Below the pieces are notes generated by a model. The model was not told the DNA's origin. It searched no databases and saw nothing but the letters and a program-made list of their open reading frames with translations. 62,021 bases of DNA from the NCBI GenBank assembly GCA_003963115.1, contig RXJQ01000062.1, positions 25,289 to 87,309 of the forward strand, read 5' to 3'. Origin of the DNA: Burkholderiales bacterium. Its GTDB lineage: Bacteria > Pseudomonadota > Gammaproteobacteria > Burkholderiales > Burkholderiaceae_C. The position numbers and the translations under genes are program-made. Below, piece after piece: positions 1-7,958 of this stretch (the stretch's first letter is position 1; every line of letters begins with the position of its first letter).

Positions 1-98
1 CAGGCCAGCCCGCATTCGGCCGCTTCCGATTGCAGGATCAGGGGGGCGGCGCTGCGGCGTGGCCACAAGGTCAGGGCGGGGCGGACGGCAAGGGACAT
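1..98 (-). CDS. Peptidase C39 / ABC exporter, N-terminal fragment (runs off left edge)
   Basis: The ATG at 98..96 opens a frame that runs off the window. Its residues 23-32 read QSEAAECGLA, the hallmark of the C39 protease active site (catalytic Cys in the ECG motif) found at the N-terminus of double-glycine-cleaving ABC exporters such as CvaB. Only 32 codons are visible, so transmembrane and ATPase domains are assumed, not seen. It is the last visible gene of a minus-strand series of two GG-leader peptides, TolC, HlyD and this exporter, starting 57 nt after the HlyD stop. Known role of the family: cleave the leader after GG/GS and pump the mature peptide through HlyD and TolC. Confidence 0.85.
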   Translation of the reverse strand, partial: MSLAVRPALTLWPRRSAAPLILQSEAAECGLA

Positions 99-155
99 GG
101 TGGGCGGGTCCTGTGGAAAGGCCTGTGGAGATGGCGGCGCAGTGTCAAGCCAGGC

Positions 156-1406
156 TCACAGCCGGCCGCTGAAGGCCAGCAGCGGGTCGAGCAGCCAGCT
201 GATGAGCCGGCGCCGGTCAAGCTCGATGTCGGCGCTCAGGGTGTGGCCGGGCCGCAGGGCGATGTCCTGCCCATAGGCGCGCACGGTGGGGCGCTCCAGC
301 GCGACGCGCACGAGGAAGTAGGCGCGGCGGTCGGTCTTGCCGTTGTCGGTGGACAGGGGCACATCGCTTTGCGAGACGCTTTGTACCCGCCCTCGGTATT
401 GGCCGAAGCGTTGGTAGGGGAAGGCGTCGTAGCTCACGCGCACGGCCTGGCCGCTGTGGATGAAGCCGATGGCCGTGCTGGGCACGTAGAGCACCGCTTC
501 CATGGGCGAGCGCGCCGGCACGATGGTGGCAATGAGGGTGCCAGTGGCCACGCTCTGGCCTGCATTGACGGTCAGGCCTGAGATGGTGCCGTCGATGGGC
601 GCCTTGATCAGCGTGAGCCGCGCGCCGTGGCGTTGCACGGTCTCCTGCTGGAGCGTGAGCAGGTCGCGGTCCAGGCCAGCGCGGGCCACGCGGTGCTGGG
701 CCTCCAGCCGTTCGCGCTCATCGCGGGCGCGCGCCACGTCGGCTTCGGCGGCGTTGTGCTGTCGCTGCAGGGCTTGCAGGCGCGCGTTCTGGTCCAGTAG
801 GGTCTGGCGCTGCTGCTCGTATTGCAGCTCGGAGACGATGTGCTCGTCGAGCAAAGGCCGCATCTGGTCGAGCAGCCGGCGGGTGGAGGCGATCTGCTGG
901 GTCTGCAGGCGGATCTCTTCGCGCAGCGAGGCGAGGTCGGCCTGGCCTTGCGTCAGGCGTTGCGACAGCGCGGCCAGCTCGGCCTCATGCGCCTGCGCCT
1001 GCCCTTGCGCTTGTGCGAGCACCTGCTGCTGCTGGCCTTGCAGATTCGATTCGAGCAGGGCCTGCGTGCCGCCTTCGTCGCTGTAGCGCTCGTGGCCGAT
1101 CTCGGCCAGCACCTCGCTCGCGTGGACCACCTGGCCTTCATGGACCAGCAGACGCTTGATCAGCCCGGCCTCGGGTGGCACGACATTGGCCACGCCATCA
1201 CGCGCCTGCACCACGCCTTGCACATGTTCCTTCTTCGTGTACGAACCCATCAACAGCACGGCCAGCACGAGGGCGCACAGCAGCACCATGAAGGTGGTCA
1301 GGGCCCGCGTGGCCACGGGGCGGATGTGCAGGGCTGCGCCCACGCTGGTGTCGGCTCGGGCGGCCAGCACCTCCTGCCGGAAGAGCGATTGCGGGTCGTG
1401 GTTCAT
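156..1406 (-). CDS. HlyD/CvaA-family periplasmic adaptor for peptide export
   Basis: A 416-aa membrane fusion protein linking an inner-membrane ABC exporter to a TolC channel. The N-terminal LFRQEVLAAR stretch is typical of CvaA-type adaptors. One transmembrane helix follows at about residues 35-55, then a split lipoyl domain, a long Gln/Ala-rich coiled coil (about 115-265), and the second lipoyl half beginning IKAPIDGTISGL. The ATG overlaps the TolC stop by four bases (ATGA), so translation is probably coupled. A longer in-frame extension upstream to about 2015 lies inside tolC and is rejected. Its partners are the C39 exporter downstream and TolC upstream. Confidence 0.9.
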   Translation of the reverse strand: MNHDPQSLFRQEVLAARADTSVGAALHIRPVATRALTTFMVLLCALVLAVLLMGSYTKKEHVQGVVQARDGVANVVPPEAGLIKRLLVHEGQVVHASEVLAEIGHERYSDEGGTQALLESNLQGQQQQVLAQAQGQAQAHEAELAALSQRLTQGQADLASLREEIRLQTQQIASTRRLLDQMRPLLDEHIVSELQYEQQRQTLLDQNARLQALQRQHNAAEADVARARDERERLEAQHRVARAGLDRDLLTLQQETVQRHGARLTLIKAPIDGTISGLTVNAGQSVATGTLIATIVPARSPMEAVLYVPSTAIGFIHSGQAVRVSYDAFPYQRFGQYRGRVQSVSQSDVPLSTDNGKTDRRAYFLVRVALERPTVRAYGQDIALRPGHTLSADIELDRRRLISWLLDPLLAFSGRL

Positions 1407-2953
1407 GGCGTGCTGGCGGGTGAGGGAAGGGCGTCTTGCGCGAACTGCGCACTCAGGGGCGCCACGTGGGCCGCATCCAGCCAGTCCAGCAGGGCCAGGA
1501 TCTGGATGCGCGCGTTGAGCGCGCTGGCGCGGGCGGCCACCAGGTTCTGGCGTGCCGTGTAGATCTGCTGCTGGGCATCGAGCAGGTCGAGGTTGGTGCG
1601 CGTGCCGGCCAGGAAGGCCTTGTGGAGGGCCTCGTAGGTGGCCATGGCGGTCAGCTCGATCTCGCGCTGGTCGGCGCTTTGCGCCTGGGCCTGCTCCAGG
1701 CTTTGGTAGGCGTCGAGCAGGCCTTGCCGCACCTGGGCTTCGGTGTCGTCCTGGCGGGCTTGCGAGCGGATGAGCAAGGCAGCGGCTTCGCGCGTGCGGG
1801 CCTGCTGGTAGCCCCCGGTGAACAGCGGCCAGTTCAGTTGCACGCCGATGGCCTGGGTGCGGACGTCCTGCGATTCGCTGAGGCCTTCGAAGCGCTGGGT
1901 CTGGCGGGCACGGGTGGTCGAGGCGCTGGCATCGAGCGTGGGCTGCCAGTATTCGGCGTCGCGGGCGCGTGTCGTGGCCTGGGCGGCGTCCACTTCGGCG
2001 TGCGTGTCGCGCCATAGCGGGTTGCGTTGGCCGGCTTGCTGCAGGGCCTCGTCCTGGCTGGGCAAGGCTTGGCTGGCTGGGTCGAGTTCAGTGGCGTCAT
2101 GCACCGAGAGGCCGGCCGGGATGCGCACGGGCTGGCCGCACAGGCGCTCCAGCAGCAACTGCTGGGTGCGCGCGCGCATGCCGAATTCGCGCAGGCGGGC
2201 GCGGGCCTGGTCCATGCGTGTGCGTGTCTCCAGTTGCTCGAGCACCGTGCCCACGCCAGCGCGCAGGCGCTTTTCGTTGATTGCCTGCTGGGCCTGCAAC
2301 AAATCGAGCTGGGCTTGCGTCAAACGCTGGCCTTCAGCGGCCTGGGCGGCGGCCACATAGGCCAGGCTGAGCTCGCGGGCCAGGGCCACGCGTTGGCCGC
2401 GTGCCTGCCACCAGGCTTGCTCGGCGAGGGCTGCCTGCGCGTGGGCATTGGCGCGGTCAGCGGCCCGCCAGAGTGGCAGCGAGGCCGTCAAGGACGTGAC
2501 CGAGGCGGGCGTGTGGCTGTCCAGCCCGTTGTAGGTCTGTTGCTGGCGGCTACTGCTGGCGCTGGCATCCAGGCGGGGCATCCAGGCCGTGGCCCAGGCC
2601 TGGCTGTGCAGGGCGTCGGCGGCCTGGGCCTGGGCGTCGGCCGCGCGATTGGGGGCGGCCTGGCTGGCGGCCTGGAGCAGCTCGGCCCAGGTGCTGGCTG
2701 GCGCTGTGTCGATGCGGCTGGCTGGAGGCGGTGTACGCAAGGCGAACGACCAGCGCAGCGGCATGGCTGCATCCAAGGATACTGGTTCACCAGGGCCTGA
2801 GACGGTGGAGCGCGGTGTGGCGTGAGCGGTCCCTGTCATGGTCAGTGCGACCACGATCAGCGCGGCGGTGTACAACATAAGGGTACGAGCCGTTGGTCTT
2901 CGGCGCGATGGGCCTGACAGGCTGAGGAGCGAACAGGAAGAGCCAAAAGGCAA
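1403..2953 (-). CDS. TolC-family outer membrane efflux protein
   Basis: About 516 aa, close to the usual TolC/OEP length. It has two repeats of the OEP type, with Leu/Ala/Gln-rich helices and the LDLLDAQQQIYTARQNL signature near the C-terminus. The signal sequence is an Arg-rich stretch (RRRPTAR), a hydrophobic core (LMLYTAALIVVALT) and an AHA cleavage site. The start is uncertain: ATG at 2878 would drop the positive n-region, so the TTG at 2953 is given here although neither has a clear ribosome site. The frame follows the stop of peptide gene 2993..3163 by about 40 nt. It should form the outer-membrane exit duct of this exporter. Confidence 0.85.
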   Translation of the reverse strand: MPFGSSCSLLSLSGPSRRRPTARTLMLYTAALIVVALTMTGTAHATPRSTVSGPGEPVSLDAAMPLRWSFALRTPPPASRIDTAPASTWAELLQAASQAAPNRAADAQAQAADALHSQAWATAWMPRLDASASSSRQQQTYNGLDSHTPASVTSLTASLPLWRAADRANAHAQAALAEQAWWQARGQRVALARELSLAYVAAAQAAEGQRLTQAQLDLLQAQQAINEKRLRAGVGTVLEQLETRTRMDQARARLREFGMRARTQQLLLERLCGQPVRIPAGLSVHDATELDPASQALPSQDEALQQAGQRNPLWRDTHAEVDAAQATTRARDAEYWQPTLDASASTTRARQTQRFEGLSESQDVRTQAIGVQLNWPLFTGGYQQARTREAAALLIRSQARQDDTEAQVRQGLLDAYQSLEQAQAQSADQREIELTAMATYEALHKAFLAGTRTNLDLLDAQQQIYTARQNLVAARASALNARIQILALLDWLDAAHVAPLSAQFAQDALPSPASTP

Positions 2954-2992
2954 AGGCCGCTCGCGCGGCCCGCAGATCGACCCGGGCGGGCA

Positions 2993-3163
2993 TCAAGTCG
3001 GCTTGACCAACTTGCTCCAGTCGAGGTTGAACAGCTTGAGGATGACGGTGCCGCCATCCACGATGTTGACGTGGACGTAGCCTGCGGGAACGTTCACGTC
3101 GATCTTGATCTGGGGGGCGCTGCCCGCGACCTGGGCGGCTTCTTGGGGTGTCAGAGTGCGCAT
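2993..3163 (-). CDS. Short secreted peptide precursor with GS-type leader (56 aa)
   Basis: The gene begins MRTLTPQEAAQVAGS, which fits the LxxxExxxVxG[GAS] leader recognised by C39 exporters. Cleavage after G14-S15 would leave a 41-residue peptide starting APQIKIDV. The mature part has no Cys, is rich in Val/Ile, has alternating hydrophobic residues suggesting beta strands, and ends KLVKPT. An AGGAAG ribosome site lies 8 nt upstream of the ATG. The leader is nearly identical to that of the peptide gene 100 nt upstream. It is not a member of a family I recognise. A bacteriocin, a signalling peptide or an adhesion peptide are all possible. The gene is too short for most gene callers. Confidence 0.75.
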   Translation of the reverse strand: MRTLTPQEAAQVAGSAPQIKIDVNVPAGYVHVNIVDGGTVILKLFNLDWSKLVKPT

Positions 3164-3195
3164 CGTGCTTGCTTCCTGAAAGAACGAAAGAAGAA

Positions 3196-3236
3196 CTGGG
3201 TGGCGCCCAGCCCCGGGCGGAACGAACCTACCGCCC
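3196..3236 (-). terminator. Probable attenuator between the two peptide genes
   Basis: On the minus strand, a GGGCGG/CCGCCC stem is followed by CTGGG-CGCCA-CCCAG and then the pyrimidine tract TTCTTCTTTCGTTCTTT. The position, after the first peptide and before the second, suits partial termination that lowers expression of the downstream genes relative to the first peptide. Stem lengths are modest. Confidence 0.4.
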
Positions 3237-3263
3237 AGAGCCAGTGCCGCACGTCGTCAAGAA

Positions 3264-3452
3264 TTACTTCTTGCCCCAGATCACGTTGACCAGGACGTCG
3301 ACCAGATTGTTGGTCACGGACACATTGGTCGAGCCTTGGGGCTTGCCGACCACGTCGACCTTGACCAGGGTTTTGCCGATGGCGGCCAGGAAGTCAGACA
3401 GGGCGCTGCCGCCATTGACGACGGCGACTTCTTGTTGAGTCAGAGTACGCAT
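3264..3452 (-). CDS. Short secreted peptide precursor with double-glycine leader (62 aa)
   Basis: Precursor with leader MRTLTQQEVAVVNGG, a textbook double-glycine leader (L4, E8, V12, G14-G15). The predicted mature peptide is 47 residues, starts SALSDFLAAIG, ends VNVIWGKK, and has no Cys. The first third looks amphipathic-helical and the rest Val/Asn-rich. TAGGAG sits 5 nt before the ATG, an excellent ribosome site. It is the first gene of the export operon, so its product should be most abundant. The shared leader with the next gene implies both are processed by the C39 exporter at the left edge. No immunity protein is visible between here and TolC. Activity is unknown; a two-peptide bacteriocin is one option. 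Confidence 0.85.
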   Translation of the reverse strand: MRTLTQQEVAVVNGGSALSDFLAAIGKTLVKVDVVGKPQGSTNVSVTNNLVDVLVNVIWGKK

Positions 3453-3491
3453 ATAAGCTCCTAACGGTAGATATTGGATGTTTGGCGATCA

Positions 3492-3509
3492 TTGTCATGA
3501 ATGTGACAA
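3492..3509. promoter_or_regulatory. Inverted repeat TTGTCA-N6-TGACAA upstream of the peptide operon
   Basis: Perfect 6-bp arms separated by TGAATG, located 40-57 nt before the first peptide ATG and downstream of the predicted transcription start. This is a candidate operator; the cognate regulator is unknown. Confidence 0.4.
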
Positions 3510-3542
3510 GGGCCGCTGTCCAATGTAGGAGCTGAACGTGAT

Positions 3543-3570
3543 ACGTTATTCCCTAAAACTAGGGGTGCAA
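3543..3570 (-). promoter_or_regulatory. Predicted sigma70-type promoter with internal CCCTA-N4-TAGGG palindrome
   Basis: Minus-strand -35 TTGCAC (3570..3565), 16-nt spacer and -10 TAACGT (3548..3543). The spacer contains the inverted repeat CCCTA AAAC TAGGG (3551-3564), so a regulator bound there would contact the face between the two boxes. It would give a leader of about 84 nt before the first peptide gene. Confidence 0.4.
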
Positions 3571-3635
3571 CACGGGCACAGGGGAATATAGAGCGCCAAT
3601 CTTGGGCTGAGAGATGGCGCTGGTGTCCGGGTTAA

Positions 3636-3655
3636 CGCGGCAGCCGACTGCCGCG
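3636..3655 (-). terminator. Hairpin after glpK
   Basis: An 8-bp perfect stem, CGCGGCAG with CTGCCGCG around a CCGA loop, begins 14 nt past the glpK stop. The downstream bases on the minus strand (TTAACC) are only weakly T-rich, so the call is tentative. Confidence 0.35.
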
Positions 3656-3668
3656 CGCTGGTTTGGCG

Positions 3669-5195
3669 TCAATGCTGGCAGGTCTGCCGTACCGCACGTT
3701 CCCAATGGGCCATCAACTCTTCTGCCCGCTCACGCGGCAGGGTGGGGTAGAAGGTGCGCTCGGCACGCCACAGCCGGGCAATGGCGGTGGTGTCGGCGTA
3801 CACCCCGGTGGCCAGTCCTGCGAGGTAGGCCGCGCCCAGTGCCGTGGTCTCGACCACTTCGGGGCGGACCACGGGGATGCCCAGCAGATCGGCCTGGAAC
3901 TGCATGAGCAGGTTGTTGACGCAGGCCCCACCATCTACGCGCAATTCGCTGACCGGGCGGCCACCGGCGGCCACGGCATCACGGCTCATGGCCTGCAGCA
4001 AAGCCGCGCTCTGGAAAGCGATGGATTCGAGCGCCGCGCGGGCGATGTGGGCCACGGTGCTGCCGCGCGTGAGGCCCACGATGGCACCGCGCGCGTCGCT
4101 TTGCCAATAAGGTGCGCCCAGGCCGGTGAAGGCGGGCACGAACATCACGCCGCCGGAGTCGGGCACGCTTTCGGCCAGGGACTGCACCTCGCTGGCGGCC
4201 TTGATGGCGTGCAGGCCATCGCGCAGCCACTGCACCACCGCCCCACCGATGAACACGCTGCCTTCGAGCGCATAGGCCTTCTGGCTGGGCAGTTGGGCAG
4301 CGGAGGTGCTCAGGAGACCATTGGCCGAATCGCGCACCTCGCTGCCGGTGTGCATCAGCATGAAGCAGCCGGTGCCATAGGTGTTCTTGGCCAGGCCGGA
4401 CTCGAAGCCCGCTTGCCCGAAGAGTGCGGCCTGCTGGTCGCCCGCGATGCCGCCCACGGGCAGGGCAGGCAGACCGGGCACCGCCGCGTCCGTGCCCCAC
4501 ACCGATGGGGCCGCATCACCGAACAGGTGGCTGGAGGGCTGGACCTCGGGCAGCACCTCGCGCGGGATGTCCATCAGCTTGAGCAGGTCCTCGTCCCACT
4601 CGTTGGTGTGGATGTTGAACAGCATGGTGCGCGAGGCATTGCTGACGTCGGTGGCGTGCACGCGCCCGCCCGTGAGGTTCCACAGCAGCCAGGAGTCGAC
4701 CGTGCCGAAAGCCAGTTCGCCGCGTTGCGCGGCCTCGCGGGCGCCGTCGACGTTTTCCAGCAGCCATTGCAGTTTGCTGCCCGAGAAGTAGGGGTCGATC
4801 ACCAGGCCGGTCTTGGCGCGGATGGTGTCGCCCAGGCCGCGTTCGCGCCACTGTGCGCAGCGCGCTTCGGTGCGGCGGTCCTGCCAGACGATGGCGCGGT
4901 GCACGGGCTGGCCGGTGTCGCGGCGCCACAGCAGGGTGGTCTCGCGCTGGTTGGTGATGCCGATGCCTTTTAGCTGGCGCAGGTCGTGGCCGGCCTGACG
5001 CAACTGGGCCATGGCGGCGTGTGCCGTGTCGCGCTGCGTGGCCCACAGCTCCAGCGGGTCGTGCTCGACCCAGCCGGGTTGTGGGTAGTGCTGGCGGATT
5101 TCAAGCTGGGCGCTGGCCAGGATCTGGCCGTGTTCGTCGAAAACCACGCTGCGCGAGCTGGAAGTGCCCTGATCCAGGGCCAGGATGAATGCCAT
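3669..5195 (-). CDS. glpK: Glycerol kinase
   Basis: Phosphorylates glycerol with ATP to sn-glycerol 3-phosphate in the cytoplasm. It is 508 aa, close to the usual 500, and starts [19 protein letters not shown], the FGGY-kinase phosphate-1 loop. Other recognisable stretches are [11 protein letters not shown], the WQDRRT segment after it, and [20 protein letters not shown] near residue 400, which is strongly conserved in GlpK. It forms a glp cluster with the DeoR-type regulator gene upstream on the same strand (22-nt gap) and the divergent glpD. Repression by the adjacent regulator is likely. The assignment is firm. Confidence 0.97.
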   Translation of the reverse strand: MAFILALDQGTSSSRSVVFDEHGQILASAQLEIRQHYPQPGWVEHDPLELWATQRDTAHAAMAQLRQAGHDLRQLKGIGITNQRETTLLWRRDTGQPVHRAIVWQDRRTEARCAQWRERGLGDTIRAKTGLVIDPYFSGSKLQWLLENVDGAREAAQRGELAFGTVDSWLLWNLTGGRVHATDVSNASRTMLFNIHTNEWDEDLLKLMDIPREVLPEVQPSSHLFGDAAPSVWGTDAAVPGLPALPVGGIAGDQQAALFGQAGFESGLAKNTYGTGCFMLMHTGSEVRDSANGLLSTSAAQLPSQKAYALEGSVFIGGAVVQWLRDGLHAIKAASEVQSLAESVPDSGGVMFVPAFTGLGAPYWQSDARGAIVGLTRGSTVAHIARAALESIAFQSAALLQAMSRDAVAAGGRPVSELRVDGGACVNNLLMQFQADLLGIPVVRPEVVETTALGAAYLAGLATGVYADTTAIARLWRAERTFYPTLPRERAEELMAHWERAVRQTCQH

Positions 5196-5216
5196 GTGTG
5201 GAGTGCTTTGTTGTGA

Positions 5217-5999
5217 TCAGGAGGCGATGGTCAGGGCCACGTCCCATTCCTGCAGCATCTTGGGATAAGGCGCAGGCGGCAGCGCGTCGGTGAAGACGCG
5301 CTTCATCTCGCGCAGGTGGCCCACCTCGGCCAACTCGGCCTCGCTGAACTTGCTGACGTCGGCCACCAGCCAGGTCTCGCGTGCCTGCTCGACCAGGGTC
5401 TGGGCCACGGGCAGCTCGCGCAAATCGCGGTCGCGCAGGGTGCCGTCGGGGTCGATGCCCATGGTGCTCATGATGGTGAAGTCCACCTTGAACTGCTTGA
5501 GGAAGGCCACGGTGCTGTCGCCTTCGAGCGCGCTGTCACGCGAGCGCAGCACGCCACCGGCCACATGCACCTTGCAGCTGGGGTGTTCGCTCAGCAGGCT
5601 GGCCACGTGTAGGTTATGCGTGATCACGCGCAGGCCGCTCTTCTTGAGCAACTCGCGCGCCACGGCTTCGACCGTGGTGCCGATGCCCATCATCAGCGAG
5701 CTGCCATCGGGGATGGCGGACGCGACCGAGCGGGCGATGCGGGCCTTGGCGTCGGCGCGCAGGGCCTGGCGCTCTTTCCAGGCGCCCACTTGCGGCGCCA
5801 CCCGGGGCAGGCTGACGCCGCCGTGGAAGCGCAGCAGCATGCCGGCGTCGGCCAGACGCTGTACATCGCGGCGCACGGTCTGCATGGTCACGTCCAGCCG
5901 CTGGGCCAGCCGCTCGACCGACACGGCGCCGCGTGCCCGGACTTCTTCCAGCAGGGCGAGCTGCCTTGGGTTGGGGCTCCAGGAGGATTCAGGGTTCAT
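5217..5999 (-). CDS. glpR: DeoR-family transcriptional regulator of glycerol genes
   Basis: A 260-aa cytoplasmic repressor. It has an N-terminal winged HTH (about residues 13-65, with SVERLAQRLDVTMQTVRRDVQRL) and a C-terminal DeoR sensor domain with GIGTTVEAVARELL, which in this family binds a sugar or glycerol phosphate. The ATG at 5999 follows GGAG at 8 nt; an upstream in-frame TTG is less likely. It lies between glpK and divergent glpD, which points to glycerol 3-phosphate-responsive control of both. Typical GlpR is about 252-260 aa. Confidence 0.92.
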   Translation of the reverse strand: MNPESSWSPNPRQLALLEEVRARGAVSVERLAQRLDVTMQTVRRDVQRLADAGMLLRFHGGVSLPRVAPQVGAWKERQALRADAKARIARSVASAIPDGSSLMMGIGTTVEAVARELLKKSGLRVITHNLHVASLLSEHPSCKVHVAGGVLRSRDSALEGDSTVAFLKQFKVDFTIMSTMGIDPDGTLRDRDLRELPVAQTLVEQARETWLVADVSKFSEAELAEVGHLREMKRVFTDALPPAPYPKMLQEWDVALTIAS

Positions 6000-6013
6000 A
6001 CCGGGTCTCCGAT

Positions 6014-6065
6014 GATTATTTTTGAGCAATTTTCCGGGTTATGGAGAGCGTATACGAAAATAATC
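6014..6065. promoter_or_regulatory. Candidate GlpR operator half-sites in glpR-glpD intergenic region
   Basis: GATTATTTT at 6014-6022 and its exact reverse complement AAAATAATC at 6057-6065 face each other across 34 nt of an AT-rich stretch that also holds GTATAC. The position between divergent glpR and glpD makes GlpR the likely ligand. This is inference from location and symmetry. Confidence 0.4.
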
Positions 6066-6160
6066 AAACAAAAAAGAATACAAACGCGCTTGTGTAGTAC
6101 GCTCTTGTGTCTTAAAACACGCCATGCACCAGTACGCATTGCACCACTGAGGAGACCAGT

Positions 6161-7813
6161 TTGCAGCCGGCAAGCCCATCTTCCGCGCCAAAGTTCGACG
6201 ATCACACCAGCGAGGCGGACTATCACTGCGATGTGCTGGTGGTGGGCGGCGGCATCAATGGCGTGGGCATTGCGCGTGATCTGGCCGGCCGCGGCTGGCG
6301 TGTGGTGCTGTGCGAACAGGAGGACCTGGCCAGCCACACCTCCTCGGCCTCGACCAAGCTGATCCACGGCGGCCTGCGCTACCTGGAGTACGGTGAATTC
6401 AGCCTGGTGCGCAAGGCCCTGATGGAGCGCGAGCTGCTGCTGCGCTCGGCCCCGCACATCATGTGGCCACTGCGATTCGTGCTGCCGCATGATGCCTCGA
6501 TGCGCCCGGCCTGGATGATCCGCCTGGGCCTGTGGCTGTACGACAACCTGGCCCCGCGCGAGTTCCTGCCGGGCTGCGAATCGGTGGCGCTGGGCAAGTC
6601 GCCGCTGGGTGAGCCGCTCAAGCAGGGCTGGACCAAGGGCTTTGTCTACTCGGATGGCTGGGTGGACGATGCCCGCCTGGTGGCCCTGTGTGCGCAGGAC
6701 GCTGCCGAGCAGGGCGCCCAGGTGCTCACGCGCACGCGTTGCGAGGCCATGATGGTCCACGCGGGCGGGTGGCGCGCGACGCTGGCCCACCTCGATCCGG
6801 CCACCTCGGAGCCCACGCACCGCCTGACGGTGCAGGCGCGCATGGTGGTCAACGCCGCCGGGCCCTGGGCCGAGCAGATGCTGCGTCAGGTGATGTCGGT
6901 GCCGACCACATCGGGCAAGGGCGGCGATGCGCACGAGAAGCTGCGCCTGGTCAAGGGCAGCCACATCATCGTGCCGCGCATCTTCAACCACGACCACGCC
7001 TACATCTTCCAGGGGCGCGACAAGCGCATCATCTTCGCCATCCCCTACGAGCGCGACTTCACGCTGATCGGCACCACCGATGTCGAACACCAGGCGCCGC
7101 CGGGCCATGTGCAGATCGAGCCCGACGAGGTCATCTACCTGTGCCAGGAACTCAGCCGTTATCTGCGCCGCCCCGTGCAGCCAGGCGATGTGGTCTGGAG
7201 CTATGCCGGCGTGCGCCCCTTGCTGGACGATGCCAGTGGCAAGGCTGCGGCCGTCACGCGCGACTACAAGCTGCAGACGCAGCAACGCCCCGCACCGTGG
7301 CTGACCGTGTGGGGCGGCAAGCTCACCACCTTCCGCCTGCTGTCCGAAGAAGCCGCTGATGAAGTGGGCAAGATACTGGGTGACGAGCGTCATCACTGGA
7401 CGGGCGACGCCGTGCTGCCAGGGGGCTTCCTGGGCGACCTGATTGAAGAGACCGGCAACCCGGTGGCCGACATGACCGAGTTCCAGGCCACGCTGCGCCG
7501 CCGCCACCCGTGGATGGACCTGGGCCTGATGCGGCGCTGGACCCGTGCCTACGGTGGCCGCGTGCTGCGCTTGCTCGATGGCGTGCGCTCGCGTGGCGAC
7601 CTGGGGGCCGAAGTCGCGCCGGACCTGTACGAGGCCGAGCTCTACTACCTCAAGCGCCACGAGTGGGCCATGACGGCGGACGACGTGCTGTGGCGGCGCA
7701 GCAAGCTGGGCCTGCATTACTCGCCCGAGCAGCGCCAGGCCGTGGCCGACTGGTTCGAAGCGCAGACCCGCGTGAACCGGGAGGGCTATCACCACAGTGC
7801 CATGAGCCGGTGA
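6161..7813 (+). CDS. glpD: Aerobic glycerol-3-phosphate dehydrogenase (FAD)
   Basis: Oxidises glycerol 3-phosphate to dihydroxyacetone phosphate at the inner membrane and passes electrons to quinone. It is 550 aa, about 45 longer than the E. coli enzyme, mostly through an N-terminal extension. The Rossmann FAD motif VVGGGINGVGIARDLAGRG lies at residues 27-45, followed by STKLIHGGLRYLEYGEFSLV, a GlpD signature. The start is TTG preceded by GAGGAG at 7 nt. It is divergent from glpR and glpK across a 161-nt control region. Confidence 0.95.
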   Translation: MQPASPSSAPKFDDHTSEADYHCDVLVVGGGINGVGIARDLAGRGWRVVLCEQEDLASHTSSASTKLIHGGLRYLEYGEFSLVRKALMERELLLRSAPHIMWPLRFVLPHDASMRPAWMIRLGLWLYDNLAPREFLPGCESVALGKSPLGEPLKQGWTKGFVYSDGWVDDARLVALCAQDAAEQGAQVLTRTRCEAMMVHAGGWRATLAHLDPATSEPTHRLTVQARMVVNAAGPWAEQMLRQVMSVPTTSGKGGDAHEKLRLVKGSHIIVPRIFNHDHAYIFQGRDKRIIFAIPYERDFTLIGTTDVEHQAPPGHVQIEPDEVIYLCQELSRYLRRPVQPGDVVWSYAGVRPLLDDASGKAAAVTRDYKLQTQQRPAPWLTVWGGKLTTFRLLSEEAADEVGKILGDERHHWTGDAVLPGGFLGDLIEETGNPVADMTEFQATLRRRHPWMDLGLMRRWTRAYGGRVLRLLDGVRSRGDLGAEVAPDLYEAELYYLKRHEWAMTADDVLWRRSKLGLHYSPEQRQAVADWFEAQTRVNREGYHHSAMSR

Positions 7814-7958
7814 TGAGCCGTTAGTCGGCCTTTAATGGGCCGCTGAGGCCATCCGAGGATTCGGTCAAAAAACTGGCCGACCTCGTCAAGACGCGCGCGG
7901 CCGAAAAGCCTATGCTGCGCTGTTTTGGCTGGACCACGCGGCAAGGAGTACGCAGCAC

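Noticed and set aside
1407..2015. N-terminal extension of the HlyD gene
   Set aside because: Lies inside tolC and is Arg/Pro-rich; the ATG overlapping the tolC stop gives a normal adaptor length.
3663..4973. Long plus-strand open frame opposite glpK
   Set aside because: It mirrors glpK codons on the other strand; composition is Gly/His/Ala/Gln-rich nonsense and glpK is unmistakable.
5996..7795. 599-codon minus-strand open frame opposite glpD
   Set aside because: Antisense shadow in high-GC DNA; glpD has clear family motifs and a ribosome site.
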